Shown: piece by piece, positions 18,387 through 27,708 of the stretch
How the letters are laid out: every line of letters starts with the position of its first letter
How positions within the stretch are numbered: position 1 is the stretch's first letter
From: CAIYRG01 sp964446945
GTDB lineage: Bacteria > Pseudomonadota > Alphaproteobacteria > Micropepsales > Micropepsaceae
DNA: 64,000 nt
Direction of reading: 5' to 3'
NCBI GenBank assembly: GCA_964446945.1
Contig: CAYUQO010000016.1
Coordinates: forward strand, 43,568-107,567
Notes under the pieces: generated by a model
Told to the model about the DNA's origin: nothing
Database searches by the model: none
Seen by the model: only the letters and a program-made list of their open reading frames with translations
Made by a program: the position numbers and the translations under genes

Positions 18387-20230
18387 CGGCGTTGCATCCT
18401 GTCGGGATTGTCGAGCGCAAGCGCCGCATTGATAAGCCCGACATGGGTCAGGCCCTGCGGGAAATTGCCGGTGATGCGCCCGCTGGCGGGATCGATTTCC
18501 TCGCCGAACAGCAACAGGTCGTTGGCTCCGGAGAGCGCATGCTGGAACAACTCTTCGGCTTCATCGAAGCGCCGCTGTGCGGCCAGCGCCTGGACTGCCC
18601 AGAACGTGCATATGCCGAAGCTGTTTTCGCGGTAGTTCTTCGCGCCGTATCCGGTTTCGTAGCGATAGACCAGCCCGTTGCAGGACAGGCGCTCATGGAT
18701 GCGCTGCAATGTTCCGGTGAATCTCGGGTCGGAAGCTTCCTTGAATCCCAGCACGGGAATCAGCAGCAGACTCGCGTCGAGATGGTTGCTGTCGAAGTCC
18801 GCCACATAGGAGCCCAATTCCGCATGGAAGCCCCTGGTGTCGATCGCGCCAGCAATGGCGTCGCGCGTTCCGGTAAACTCGTCTTCAAGTGAGCGCAGTG
18901 AGAGGTGACCTTCGCGGTGGAGCTTCAACAGCCGATCCAGCGCGACCCAGCACATCAGCTTGGAAAATGTGTAATGCCGTTTCTCGCCGCGGATTTCCCA
19001 AATGCCGTTGTCCGGTTTCTGCCACTCGCGGCAAACGGTTTTGCCCAATCCACGAAGCATACGCATCTCTGCGCTGTGCAGCTTGCCGCCTCCCATCACG
19101 TATCGCTCGGCTGCCATGATGACGTGACCATAGGCATCGAGCTGTCGTTGTTCACCGGCCTGATTGCCCGTCCTGACCGGACGGGAATTGCAATAGCCGG
19201 CAAGATGAGAAAGTTCGCTTTCTTTCGACGCGTCCCGGCCGTAGGCGTCATACAGCACGCGCAGTTTTGGCCAGCTCAGCCGGGTGCTGTGCAGAAGCCA
19301 GGCGAGATAGTCCGCGGCATCCTCGTGGAATCCGAGTGAGGTCAGCGCCTCTACGGTGAAACCCGCATCGCGCAGCCAGCAGTACCGATAATCATAGGTG
19401 TCATCGCGGCCGATGGTCTCCGGCAGCGATGTGGTCGGCGCCGCGATAATCGACCCCGAGAGCGAATGGATCAGCAGTTTCAGGGTGAGAGCGCTGCGCA
19501 GAACGGCAGCGCGGTAGCGGCCGTGATAGCGGCAGGCGGCACTCCATTCGTTCCACCAGGCGCGGGTTTCGCCAATACGGCGCTCAGCTTCGTGTAGCGG
19601 CGGGAAAATCCCGATTTCGCCGCCACTGTAAGCCAGGCTGAACCGGGCCACTGATCCGGGTACTGAGCGAAACCGGCCCTTGAGCACGCTTCCTTCCGGC
19701 TCGAAAGTCACATCGCTCTGGAGGAATAGCATTTCGCTGCCGAACAGGATGGCCCACCCGCAAGCACCCTGCTGCCGGAGTCGAGGCCGCGATCTCGCAT
19801 ATTCTGGGCGAACATTGATTTCGACTTCCAGCGGCACCTCGCCTTCGACACCTTCGACGATTCGGACGATTTCACGCATCGGCCGCAGCCGCGTAACTCC
19901 GTCCATGATGGTCATGGCGTCGCGCAAACGAACGCAGCCATCCGCGGTGGTGAATTTGGTTTCCAGCACCGGCGTGTTTCCGGCGTAACGCCGCGTGGAG
20001 CGAAACGGCGTCGCCGGATGAATCGCGAAACGGCCTGCGTCAGCATCAAGCAGTGCGCCAAAGACAGACGATCCGGAAAAATGCGGCAGGCACAGCCAGT
20101 CGATCGAGCCGAGACGGGACACCAAGGCAGCCGTGCGGCAGTCGCCGATGAGCGCAAATTCGCCTAAAGGTAACCTGTTCGCCGGCTGCGAGGTGTCGCA
20201 GATTGACGGTTCGACGGGCGTGATCCGCAT
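18383..20230 (-). CDS. Glycoside hydrolase family 15 (glucoamylase/trehalase-like)
   Basis: 615 residues from ATG 20230 (ATG 20248 would add six). N-terminal beta-sandwich domain (LPLGEFALIGDCRTAALVSR..GSIDWLCLP, residues about 20-250) followed by the (alpha/alpha)6 barrel. Catalytic-region motifs: YDYRYCWLRDAGFT, DNGIWEIRGEKRHYTFSK (general acid Glu), and FGEEIDPASGRITGNFPQGLTH near the C-terminus (general base Glu). No signal peptide, so it probably acts in the cytoplasm on trehalose, maltose-type or glucosylated substrates; bacterial GH15 with this layout are often trehalases or glucoamylases. Coupled to the membrane protein gene downstream. Confidence 0.9.
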   Translation of the reverse strand: MRITPVEPSICDTSQPANRLPLGEFALIGDCRTAALVSRLGSIDWLCLPHFSGSSVFGALLDADAGRFAIHPATPFRSTRRYAGNTPVLETKFTTADGCVRLRDAMTIMDGVTRLRPMREIVRIVEGVEGEVPLEVEINVRPEYARSRPRLRQQGACGWAILFGSEMLFLQSDVTFEPEGSVLKGRFRSVPGSVARFSLAYSGGEIGIFPPLHEAERRIGETRAWWNEWSAACRYHGRYRAAVLRSALTLKLLIHSLSGSIIAAPTTSLPETIGRDDTYDYRYCWLRDAGFTVEALTSLGFHEDAADYLAWLLHSTRLSWPKLRVLYDAYGRDASKESELSHLAGYCNSRPVRTGNQAGEQRQLDAYGHVIMAAERYVMGGGKLHSAEMRMLRGLGKTVCREWQKPDNGIWEIRGEKRHYTFSKLMCWVALDRLLKLHREGHLSLRSLEDEFTGTRDAIAGAIDTRGFHAELGSYVADFDSNHLDASLLLIPVLGFKEASDPRFTGTLQRIHERLSCNGLVYRYETGYGAKNYRENSFGICTFWAVQALAAQRRFDEAEELFQHALSGANDLLLFGEEIDPASGRITGNFPQGLTHVGLINAALALDNPDRMQRR

Positions 20231-20320
20231 GCCCCGACAACGCGCCACGGGGCCAAATTGTTGCGCTCACGCTCCGGTGAACCGTTTTTGAGATAGAGCT
20301 GGTCTGTTAAGGAAGCCGTT

Positions 20321-21151
20321 ATGGATCAGCAGGTAAATCTCGAAACCTATTTTGATCGCGTGGGTTATGCGGGGGCGCGGCAAGCGACGCTGAATACGTT
20401 GCGGGCGCTGCACGCACTGCATCCTGCGGCCATTGCTTTCGAAAATCTCGATCCGCTGCTCGGCCGCCGAGTCCGGCTGGACCTCGGGTCGGTGCAGGGC
20501 AAACTCCTTCTGAACCGGCGCGGCGGATATTGCTATGAGCAAAACGGATTGTTTGCGGCTGTACTCAGGGCTCTCGGTTTTCGCCTGACGACGTTGGCTG
20601 CGAGAGTGATTTACGGACGGCTGAGTCCGGCAGGTGCGCGGCGCAGTCACATGCTGCTGAAGGTCGAAATGCCCGACGGCCTATATCTGGCCGATGTCGG
20701 ATTTGGCGGTCAGTCGCCAAGCGCGCCTTTGCGGCTCGACACCACAGCGGAACAGCGAACGCCGCACGGGCTGTACCGCCTTGTCCGCGAGGGCGAATGG
20801 TTGGAGCTGATGGCCGAAATGGATGGCGAATGGCGCGGGCTTTATCGCTTCACCCTGGAAGAACAGACGCCGGAAGATCACGAGATGGCCAACTGGTATG
20901 TCTCGACGCATCCGGATTCCGAATTCACGACGCTGCTTTTCGTGGCGCGGCACCCGCCGGGAAAACGGCTGACACTGCTCGGAAACCAGTTCACCACTCG
21001 TGCAATCGGCGGCACCACCACAACGCGTGTGCTCGGCGCCGCAGATGAGATCGCGAAACTCCTGGAACAGGATTTCCAGATCCAGTTGCCGCAACCGCGA
21101 GACGAGTTGCTGCCCGTGCTCGCGCGCGCAGCGGGACTACTACGAGAATAG
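20321..21151 (+). CDS. nat: Arylamine N-acetyltransferase
   Basis: 276 residues, close to the usual 275-285. The cysteine-protease-like triad is visible: Cys71 in RRGGYCYEQN, His110 in RRSHMLL and Asp125 in LADVGFGG. NATs move acetyl from acetyl-CoA to arylamines and hydrazines and detoxify or modify aromatic amines. The last codons overlap the stop of the converging amidase gene by 12 bases. It lies next to a catabolic operon that includes an amidase, but on the other strand. Confidence 0.95.
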   Translation: MDQQVNLETYFDRVGYAGARQATLNTLRALHALHPAAIAFENLDPLLGRRVRLDLGSVQGKLLLNRRGGYCYEQNGLFAAVLRALGFRLTTLAARVIYGRLSPAGARRSHMLLKVEMPDGLYLADVGFGGQSPSAPLRLDTTAEQRTPHGLYRLVREGEWLELMAEMDGEWRGLYRFTLEEQTPEDHEMANWYVSTHPDSEFTTLLFVARHPPGKRLTLLGNQFTTRAIGGTTTTRVLGAADEIAKLLEQDFQIQLPQPRDELLPVLARAAGLLRE

Positions 21152-22537
21152 CCGTTCCATGGCCGCGGCGATGCGGAACAGCTGCCGGTCCTGGCCGTTC
21201 CTCGCGAATACCATCAGTCCGGTGGGCAATCCGCCCTGACGCGGCAACGGCACCGATACCGCGCAAAGATCGAAGAAGTTCGCCAACGCCGGATTGCGCA
21301 ACAGCAGCAGATTTTGTTCGCCTGCCGTTTTCGGATCGGTGAGGTCGGCGATCTTCGGCGCGACGATGGGAACGGTCGGCATGATCAGGCCATCGAGATC
21401 GCTGAGACGTTCATTCATCGCGCGAACGAGATCGGCGCGTTGCCGCTGCATGTCGATGTAATCGGCGGCGCTGATATCGCGACCTCGTTCGATGCGCACC
21501 CGCACCATCGGGTCATAATCATTCGCATGCTGCATCAGCAGTTTGCGGTGGATGGCATAGCTTTCCACTGACGAAAAACTGGCCTTGTCCTGCACTCGCG
21601 CAGGCTCATCCAGAATTGGCATGGTTTCGTCAGAAATACGTGCGCCCGCGCGTTTGAGTGCCGCGAGCGCTTCCGAAAATCGCGCCTGCACCGTGGAATC
21701 CATATCCTGCAACGGCAGCCCTTGCGGAATTCCCAACCGCAATCCGTTAAGCGACACCGGCTCAACCGTCCAGGCCGGGTCGCCGGCCAACACGGCATCC
21801 GCTGCCGCGCAATCGGCAACGCTGCGCGCCAGCGGCCCGATCGAATCGAGCGTGAAAGACAGCGGGAATGCACCATCCGTCTGTACACGGAATTTGCTGG
21901 GTTTATATCCGACAACACCGCACAGAGCCGCGGGTATGCGGCAGGATCCGCCGGTATCGGTGCCGATGCCGATATCGCACATACCGTCCGCCGCTGCGAC
22001 CGCAGAGCCCGATGACGACCCGCCCGGAATCCGCGCGCGGTCTGCGGGATTTCCGGGCGTGCCAAAATGGAGGTTGATGCCCATGCCGGTGAAGGCAAAC
22101 TCACTCATATTGGTTTTCGCGAGGATCACGGCACCGGCGGAGCGCAGGCGCCGGACCACCGGCGCATCCGTCGCGGCGGGCGGCGCATCGCGCAATACGA
22201 TCGAACCGGCGCGCGTAGTTTCGCCCGCGACATCGAACAGGTCCTTGATAGCAAGCACTTTGCCGTCCATAGGCCCGAGCGAACGGCCGGTGCGTGCGCG
22301 GGCATCTGCCGCATCCGCTGCGGCGCGGGCTTCCGTGGCATAGACCGTGAGACAGGTTCGCTTACCCTCACCGCGTGGATCGCCAATGCGCTCGAGGCAG
22401 GCTTCAAGGTGATCGCGGGCCGAACTCTGGGCCATCGGTTTACTCCCTGGTGTGACTTGTGCCTGTGCTTTTCGGCGAATGAAAAGCGTGCCCGCCGCCG
22501 CGCTTGTCAGAAGCGTGCGGCGGTGCATGGCCATCAT
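21140..22537 (-). CDS. Amidase-signature enzyme with an export signal
   Basis: 465 residues from the ATG at 22537 (further ATGs at 22534 frame-shifted and 22528 in frame). A basic HRRTLLTSAAAGTLF segment ending ..KAQAQ looks like a Tat or Sec signal. The Ser-cisSer-Lys triad is present: Lys98 in LAIKDLFDV, the serine cluster 174-176 in PGGSSSGSAVA and nucleophile Ser198 in TDTGGSCRIPA. Hydrolyses carboxylic amides; substrate unknown. Last gene of the operon amidohydrolase - ThDP enzyme - cytochrome c - amidase, starting 14 bases after the cytochrome stop. Confidence 0.88.
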   Translation of the reverse strand: MMAMHRRTLLTSAAAGTLFIRRKAQAQVTPGSKPMAQSSARDHLEACLERIGDPRGEGKRTCLTVYATEARAAADAADARARTGRSLGPMDGKVLAIKDLFDVAGETTRAGSIVLRDAPPAATDAPVVRRLRSAGAVILAKTNMSEFAFTGMGINLHFGTPGNPADRARIPGGSSSGSAVAAADGMCDIGIGTDTGGSCRIPAALCGVVGYKPSKFRVQTDGAFPLSFTLDSIGPLARSVADCAAADAVLAGDPAWTVEPVSLNGLRLGIPQGLPLQDMDSTVQARFSEALAALKRAGARISDETMPILDEPARVQDKASFSSVESYAIHRKLLMQHANDYDPMVRVRIERGRDISAADYIDMQRQRADLVRAMNERLSDLDGLIMPTVPIVAPKIADLTDPKTAGEQNLLLLRNPALANFFDLCAVSVPLPRQGGLPTGLMVFARNGQDRQLFRIAAAMERLFS

Positions 22538-22551
22538 GACTCGATTATCTG

Positions 22552-22935
22552 TTACCTGCCCGGAGCGGAAACCTGCTGCGCCAGCAGCGGGATGTTCCGG
22601 TAGTCCGGCGCCTTCGGCACCGACTGCAGATAGGCGTAAATGTCGACCAGATCCTGCTGCGGCAGAACCTTCTCCGTGAACGGGGGCATGTCGCCGCTTG
22701 TGGTTCTTACCCAGGCCAGAAAGGCCGGCCAGGCGAGCGGCACCGGATCGGCGATGCGTACGCCGGCATTGCCGCCCTGTCCCTGATGACCATGACACTC
22801 CCAGCAGCCGACGCGCTCGAAATTGGCTCTGCCTTTTGCTGCGTCGCCTTGTGGGGCAGCCGCGGCGGCGATCGCCGGCGCTGCCCCGATAACGACCGCC
22901 GCGACCGCGGCGCCGAACACCATTCCAATATGCAT
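22552..22935 (-). CDS. Periplasmic mono-heme cytochrome c
   Basis: 127 residues from the ATG at 22935, whose ribosome site AGGAG overlaps the stop of the preceding ThDP enzyme gene. Signal peptide to about residue 26, heme-binding CWECH at residues 44-48 and a likely axial Met83 in SGDMPPFT. This is a small class I cytochrome. Being wedged between two genes for exported enzymes suggests it accepts electrons from one of them, most plausibly the thiamine-diphosphate enzyme. An amidase needs no electron acceptor. Confidence 0.92.
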   Translation of the reverse strand: MHIGMVFGAAVAAVVIGAAPAIAAAAAPQGDAAKGRANFERVGCWECHGHQGQGGNAGVRIADPVPLAWPAFLAWVRTTSGDMPPFTEKVLPQQDLVDIYAYLQSVPKAPDYRNIPLLAQQVSAPGR

Positions 22936-22945
22936 TGAGCGGCTC

Positions 22946-24898
22946 CTAGCGCGGCTGGCAGACGACATCGATGAGCACGGGTTCACCCATCTTCACGGCG
23001 TCAATGCCGCGCTTGATCGCTGCATTGAGGTCCTTCGGATCGGTGATCGGCCCAATGCCGACATGACCAAGCGCTTCGGCGAGCTTGGCGTAATTGACGT
23101 AGGGATCCCAGATCGTGGTGCCGATATGGGCTGTGGACACGTCGCGCTGCCGCCAGTTGGCCATGCGTTGGACATGCATGATCTCCTGATGATAGGCGCG
23201 ATTGTTCCACATGATGGTGAGTAGCGGCACATTGTGATGCGCCGCGGTCCACAACGCGCCCGGCGCAAACATTGAATCGCCGTCGTTCTGGATATTGACG
23301 CAGAGCCGTCCGCCCGCGGCTTTATGCGCGAAGGCCGCGCCCACTGCCGCCGGCAGCCCATAACCAATGCCTGCGCCGCCCGGTCCGCCGATGAATTGGT
23401 GATGTTCACGGAAATCCCAGATGCGGTGCGGCCAGTTCGACTGGCTGGAATCGCGCGACACCAATGCCCAGTTCTCGTCCTTGATGTGGTTCCAGATTTC
23501 CGCCGACAGCCGCGCGGCGCTGACCGGGCTTGCATCCCAGGCGTTCTGCGCCGCCGCCACCATGTTGCGTTCGCGGGCGGAGGCGTGGGCCTTTTTCGCT
23601 TTCTCGCCGCGGGCCGCGATCATGGCCTGGCGCTCCTGCGGAATGGCTTGGCGCACATATTCCGCCAGCATGGGAAGTGTTGCTTCGGCGTCGGCGCCGA
23701 TAGAGACGTCCACCGGCTGATACCGTTCGAAGTCCTGGTAATTCGCGCGGATATAAAGATCGCCCACGCCGATGCTGATCAGCTTGGTGCCGGGTTTGAT
23801 GCGCAAGCGTTGCTCGCCGGCAAAGGAATCATCCATTTTGTTGACGGTGCCCCAGAAGTCGGTCAGTTCGAGGCCAAGGACGACATCGGCTTGGGCAATG
23901 AGCGCGCCACCCATCTGATACAGATAATGGTTGTTCGGCATGTTCATGCGGCCGAGCTGATCGATCACCGGCGCATTCAGGACTTCCGCAAGGGCGACCA
24001 GATGCTTGATGCCCGCGGGGGTCCTTGCCACCCGATCGGCCACGATGACAGGATTTTCCGCCATGGCCAGCAGCCTCGCGGCCTCGCGCACCGCATTGGG
24101 ATCGCCGGCCGGCGGAGCAACCATATTCAGCTTCGGAATGACCAGCGGCTTTGCGCCTTTTTCGATCGGATTCTCCTGGAGCTTTTCCTCCAGGACCATG
24201 AGCACCGGCTCATGCGGCGGCGTCATCGCGATCTTGTAGGCGCGCACCGCCGATTCGGCGAAATGCTGCAGCGACTGCGGGTTGTCGTCCCATTTGGTGA
24301 AGTCGCGGATCAGCGAACCGGGATCCTGCACGGCATGGATGGTTGGTACACCGGGTTCGCGCGTCGCGGCATCCGCGCGATTGCCAACCATGACAAATGA
24401 CGCGGCGCGGTCGCACCACGCATTGTACACCGCCATCGCCGCATGCTGCAGACCGACGGTGCCGTGGCACATTGCGCCTGCCGGCTTGCCCGCAACCTTG
24501 TAGTAACCGTGGCTCATGGCTACGGCGGATTCTTCGTGCATGCAGGTGATCAATTCCGGCTTTTTGTTGCCGCCGTAATTGACGAGGGATTCATGGATGC
24601 CGCGGCAGGACGAGGCGGGGTTGGTGAAGACGTAGTCAATGTCGAGCGACCTTAGGACATCGACCATGAAATCCGATCCCGCGGGACCGCCGAGCGTGCC
24701 GGGATTGGTATCAACCTGACCGGCCATTTCGGCTTCAGCTGCCGCCGTGGAGGGACGCCGGACAAATGCCGCCGTCGGCTGTTGCGCTGCTGCGGTCTGT
24801 GCCCGCGCGACACCTGCCGGAATGGCGGTGCTTGCGCCGGCAATCGCTGCGCCCGCGAGGAATTTGCGGCGGTCCACGCCCTTATCTTTACGTGCCAT
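22946..24898 (-). CDS. Thiamine-diphosphate enzyme with a Tat signal peptide
   Basis: 650 residues from the ATG at 24898 (GGGAGGGAA upstream). The N-terminus is a textbook twin-arginine signal: DRRKFLAGAAIAGASTA ending near ARA. Then the three-domain layout of the acetolactate synthase/benzoylformate decarboxylase family: PYR domain with the ThDP-activating Glu in CMHEESAVAMSHGYY (about residue 122), central domain, and PP domain with the Mg/ThDP motif NDGDSMF...NN (about 538-567). ThDP enzymes of this class are normally cytoplasmic. Downstream gene is a c-type cytochrome, suggesting an oxidative 2-oxo-acid or aldehyde reaction in the periplasm; that is inference. The residual substrate pocket gives no clear specificity. 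Confidence 0.88.
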   Translation of the reverse strand: MARKDKGVDRRKFLAGAAIAGASTAIPAGVARAQTAAAQQPTAAFVRRPSTAAAEAEMAGQVDTNPGTLGGPAGSDFMVDVLRSLDIDYVFTNPASSCRGIHESLVNYGGNKKPELITCMHEESAVAMSHGYYKVAGKPAGAMCHGTVGLQHAAMAVYNAWCDRAASFVMVGNRADAATREPGVPTIHAVQDPGSLIRDFTKWDDNPQSLQHFAESAVRAYKIAMTPPHEPVLMVLEEKLQENPIEKGAKPLVIPKLNMVAPPAGDPNAVREAARLLAMAENPVIVADRVARTPAGIKHLVALAEVLNAPVIDQLGRMNMPNNHYLYQMGGALIAQADVVLGLELTDFWGTVNKMDDSFAGEQRLRIKPGTKLISIGVGDLYIRANYQDFERYQPVDVSIGADAEATLPMLAEYVRQAIPQERQAMIAARGEKAKKAHASARERNMVAAAQNAWDASPVSAARLSAEIWNHIKDENWALVSRDSSQSNWPHRIWDFREHHQFIGGPGGAGIGYGLPAAVGAAFAHKAAGGRLCVNIQNDGDSMFAPGALWTAAHHNVPLLTIMWNNRAYHQEIMHVQRMANWRQRDVSTAHIGTTIWDPYVNYAKLAEALGHVGIGPITDPKDLNAAIKRGIDAVKMGEPVLIDVVCQPR

Positions 24899-24972
24899 GA
24901 CATTCCCTCCCAACTTAGGCTTTCAGCTATATCACAACCGGCAAAGTCTTAGGTAGCCGTTGGCCGGACGAA

Positions 24973-25998
24973 TTAGCCCTTCAGCTTCAGCATCCGTTCG
25001 GCATTCAGATGATAAATCTTGCGCCGTTCGTCTTCGGTGACATCGATCTCATCCAGCACCTTGATGATGTCGCGGATGAACAGCGGCCCGCCTTGCGGAT
25101 CGAACGGGCAATCGGTCCCGAACAGGACATGGTCGCAGCCGAAGAAATCGATACCGCAGCGCGTGCCCGAGCGCGAACCATTGATCGCGGTATCGGCAAA
25201 GAACATGCGGAAATAATCGACCGGGCGCCGGTTCTTCTTCTTCATCCGGGCAATGATTTCGGCATAGCCGGGCTCCGCCGCTTCGCGCGTGCCGAGCTGG
25301 TCAAGTCCGAGACCGACTCGCGCTTCCAGGAACGGCACCATCGCGCCGAGATGATGGGTGATGATCTTCAGGTTCGGCCAGCGGTCGAAGAAGCCTGAAA
25401 AGACCATGCGCGCCATCGCCGCGCTGGTTTCATAAGGCCAGCCGAAACACCACCAGATGTCGTATTTCGATCCGTTCTCGCCCGGATAATCGGCGAATTT
25501 CTGCGGTCGTGTCGGGTGCATCCACACCGGCAGGTCGTAGGAATGCATCAGTTCGAAAATCGGCGCGAGTTCGGGATCGTCGAGCGGCCGGCCGTTGACG
25601 TTGGTCATGATCTGAATGCCGCGCGCGCCGAGTTTCTCGACTGAGCGCTCGATTTCCGCCACTGCCGCCTTCACATTGTTCATCGGAACGGACGCGGCAA
25701 AGGCGGGAAAACGGTTGCGGTGTTTGGCGACGATTTCCGCCATTCCGTCATTGGCAAGCTTCGCCATATCGGGAGATTTTTCCGGCGGCGCGACATATTC
25801 GATGGCCGGCATCGAAAGCGTCAGAATCTGCTGATAATCGGGGCCGAACTCCTCCATCATCGCCAGACGGCGGTCCAGATCGTAGAGCACGGGGATGTCC
25901 GTCCACCGGCGTACGGCGGCCTTGTTCGGGATCACCTCACACATTTTGTCGAAATAGGATTTGGGAAATATATGCGGAAAAATGTCGATTTTCTTCAC
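24973..25998 (-). CDS. Amidohydrolase family protein (ACMSD/resorcylate decarboxylase-like)
   Basis: 341 residues, TIM-barrel amidohydrolase-2 family, which holds non-hydrolytic decarboxylases (ACMSD, gamma-resorcylate and 5-carboxyvanillate decarboxylases) as well as hydrolases. Seen: N-terminal IDIFPHIFP, in which the first His of the common HxH metal pair is replaced by Phe; VWMHPTRP; ITHHLGAMVPF; and FGTDCPFDP with the metal-binding Asp. Without signal peptide, so cytoplasmic. First gene of the operon, 74 bases upstream of the ThDP gene. Probably a decarboxylase or lyase in aromatic or related catabolism, unproven. Confidence 0.85.
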   Translation of the reverse strand: MKKIDIFPHIFPKSYFDKMCEVIPNKAAVRRWTDIPVLYDLDRRLAMMEEFGPDYQQILTLSMPAIEYVAPPEKSPDMAKLANDGMAEIVAKHRNRFPAFAASVPMNNVKAAVAEIERSVEKLGARGIQIMTNVNGRPLDDPELAPIFELMHSYDLPVWMHPTRPQKFADYPGENGSKYDIWWCFGWPYETSAAMARMVFSGFFDRWPNLKIITHHLGAMVPFLEARVGLGLDQLGTREAAEPGYAEIIARMKKKNRRPVDYFRMFFADTAINGSRSGTRCGIDFFGCDHVLFGTDCPFDPQGGPLFIRDIIKVLDEIDVTEDERRKIYHLNAERMLKLKG

Positions 25999-26123
25999 AG
26001 GCTTGCCCTTCCGATGGCGGGATTTTTACACGCGCGGACCATAGACGGACGGGCGGCGCAGCGGCAAGCAATTGCGGCACAGCGTCCGGGCTGTTAGTCC
26101 ACCCAGAACGTTTAGAGAATCAA

Positions 26124-27707
26124 ATGGACCTGAAATATTCCGGTAGCGGCGAGCGAATCGCGGCCGAAGCAGCGCGGCGGCGGACGTTTGCGATTATTTC
26201 CCATCCCGATGCCGGCAAAACGACTTTGACGGAGCAGTTGCTGCTGCTCGGGGGCGCCATCCGGCTCGCCGGGCAGGTGAAGGCGCGCGGCGAGGCGCGG
26301 CGCGCCCGGTCCGACTGGATGAAGATCGAGCAGGAGCGCGGCATTTCCGTCACCACCGCCGTCATGACCTTCGAGTATGACGGCGCCGTATTCAATCTGC
26401 TCGACACCCCAGGCCACGAAGATTTTTCCGAAGACACCTACCGCACGCTGACGGCTGCCGACTCGGCCGTCATGGTGATCGATGCGGCCAAGGGCATTGA
26501 GAGCCAGACGCGCAAATTGTTCGAAGTCTGCCGGCTGCGCGACATCCCGATCATGACTTTCATCAACAAGCTCGACCGCGAATCGCGCGATCCCTATGAA
26601 CTGCTTGATGAAATATCCGACCAGTTGCAACTGGAATGCGCGCCGCTGAACTGGCCGGCCGAATCGGGATTGAATTTCCGCGGCGTGTTTGATCTTGAGC
26701 GCGATGAGTTCGTGAAATTCACGCAAGGCGAACCGCGCGAACGCGACCTGTCATTCCTGCCGGATGAAATCCGTCAGAAGCTCGCGGAAGATGTTGAGCT
26801 CATCAAGCATGCGTCGTCGACATTCAATCTGAACACCTATCGCGAAGGCCATATGACGCCCGTGTTTTTTGGTGCGGCGCTGAAGAATTTCGGAGTGAAG
26901 AATCTGCTCGGCGCATTGGCCCGTTTTGCTCCGCCGCCCAAAGGCCAAAGCGCTGCGACGCGCGAGGTCGAGCCGGCCGAGGACAATGTCACCGGCTTTG
27001 TTTTCAAGGTTCAGGCCAATATGGACCCAAACCATCGCGACCGCGTGGCGTTCCTCAGATTGTGCTCAGGGCGGTTTTCGCGCGGTATGAAGCTGAAGCA
27101 GTCGGGCACCGGCAAGACGATCGGGATACACAATCCGATTCTGTTTTTTGCCCAGGAACGCGAAGTCGTGGACGAGGCCTGGCCTGGGGACATTATCGGA
27201 ATCCCCAATCACGGCGTGCTCAGGGTTGGCGACACGCTGTCGGAAAACGAGACGCTGGTATTCACCGGTATTCCGAATTTCGCGCCGGAAATCCTGCGGC
27301 GCGTCCGGCTGTTCGACGCGATGAAGTCAAAGCATCTGACCCGCGCCCTGGAAAGCCTCGCCGAAGAAGGTGTGACCCAGGTTTTCAAACCGCTGATTGG
27401 TTCGCAATGGACAGTCGGCGTGGTCGGCCAATTGCAGCTCGACGTTCTGAAAAGCCGGTTGCAGGCGGAATATGGACTGGACGTCGATCTGGAGAATTCG
27501 CCTTACGAGACGGCGCGCTGGATCGCCGGAGCACCGCAGGATGTCGAAAATTTCCGCGATTCAAACCGCGGACAAATGGCCGAAGATCGCGACGGCGCGC
27601 CGGTGTTCCTGGCCAAGAGCAATTGGGAGCTCGGCTATGTCGGTGGCAAATTTCCGAAGATCCGGTTTCTCAAAACCCGCGAACGCAGCCACGGCACGGA
27701 CGCCTGA
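26124..27707 (+). CDS. prfC: Peptide chain release factor 3
   Basis: 527 residues, typical RF3 length. GTPase motifs in order: SHPDAGKTTLTE (P-loop), ERGISVTTAVM (switch I), DTPGHEDFSEDTYR (G3, with the RF3-specific SEDTYR continuation) and FINKLDRE (G4). The SEDTYRTL wording separates RF3 from EF-G and LepA. It recycles RF1/RF2 from the ribosome after termination. Codes up to one base from the converging decarboxylase stop. Confidence 0.96.
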   Translation: MDLKYSGSGERIAAEAARRRTFAIISHPDAGKTTLTEQLLLLGGAIRLAGQVKARGEARRARSDWMKIEQERGISVTTAVMTFEYDGAVFNLLDTPGHEDFSEDTYRTLTAADSAVMVIDAAKGIESQTRKLFEVCRLRDIPIMTFINKLDRESRDPYELLDEISDQLQLECAPLNWPAESGLNFRGVFDLERDEFVKFTQGEPRERDLSFLPDEIRQKLAEDVELIKHASSTFNLNTYREGHMTPVFFGAALKNFGVKNLLGALARFAPPPKGQSAATREVEPAEDNVTGFVFKVQANMDPNHRDRVAFLRLCSGRFSRGMKLKQSGTGKTIGIHNPILFFAQEREVVDEAWPGDIIGIPNHGVLRVGDTLSENETLVFTGIPNFAPEILRRVRLFDAMKSKHLTRALESLAEEGVTQVFKPLIGSQWTVGVVGQLQLDVLKSRLQAEYGLDVDLENSPYETARWIAGAPQDVENFRDSNRGQMAEDRDGAPVFLAKSNWELGYVGGKFPKIRFLKTRERSHGTDA

Positions 27708-27708
27708 A

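Noticed and set aside
23324..24400. 358-residue plus-strand ORF opposite the ThDP enzyme
   Set aside because: Shadow of the ThDP gene; His/Arg-rich translation without family signals.
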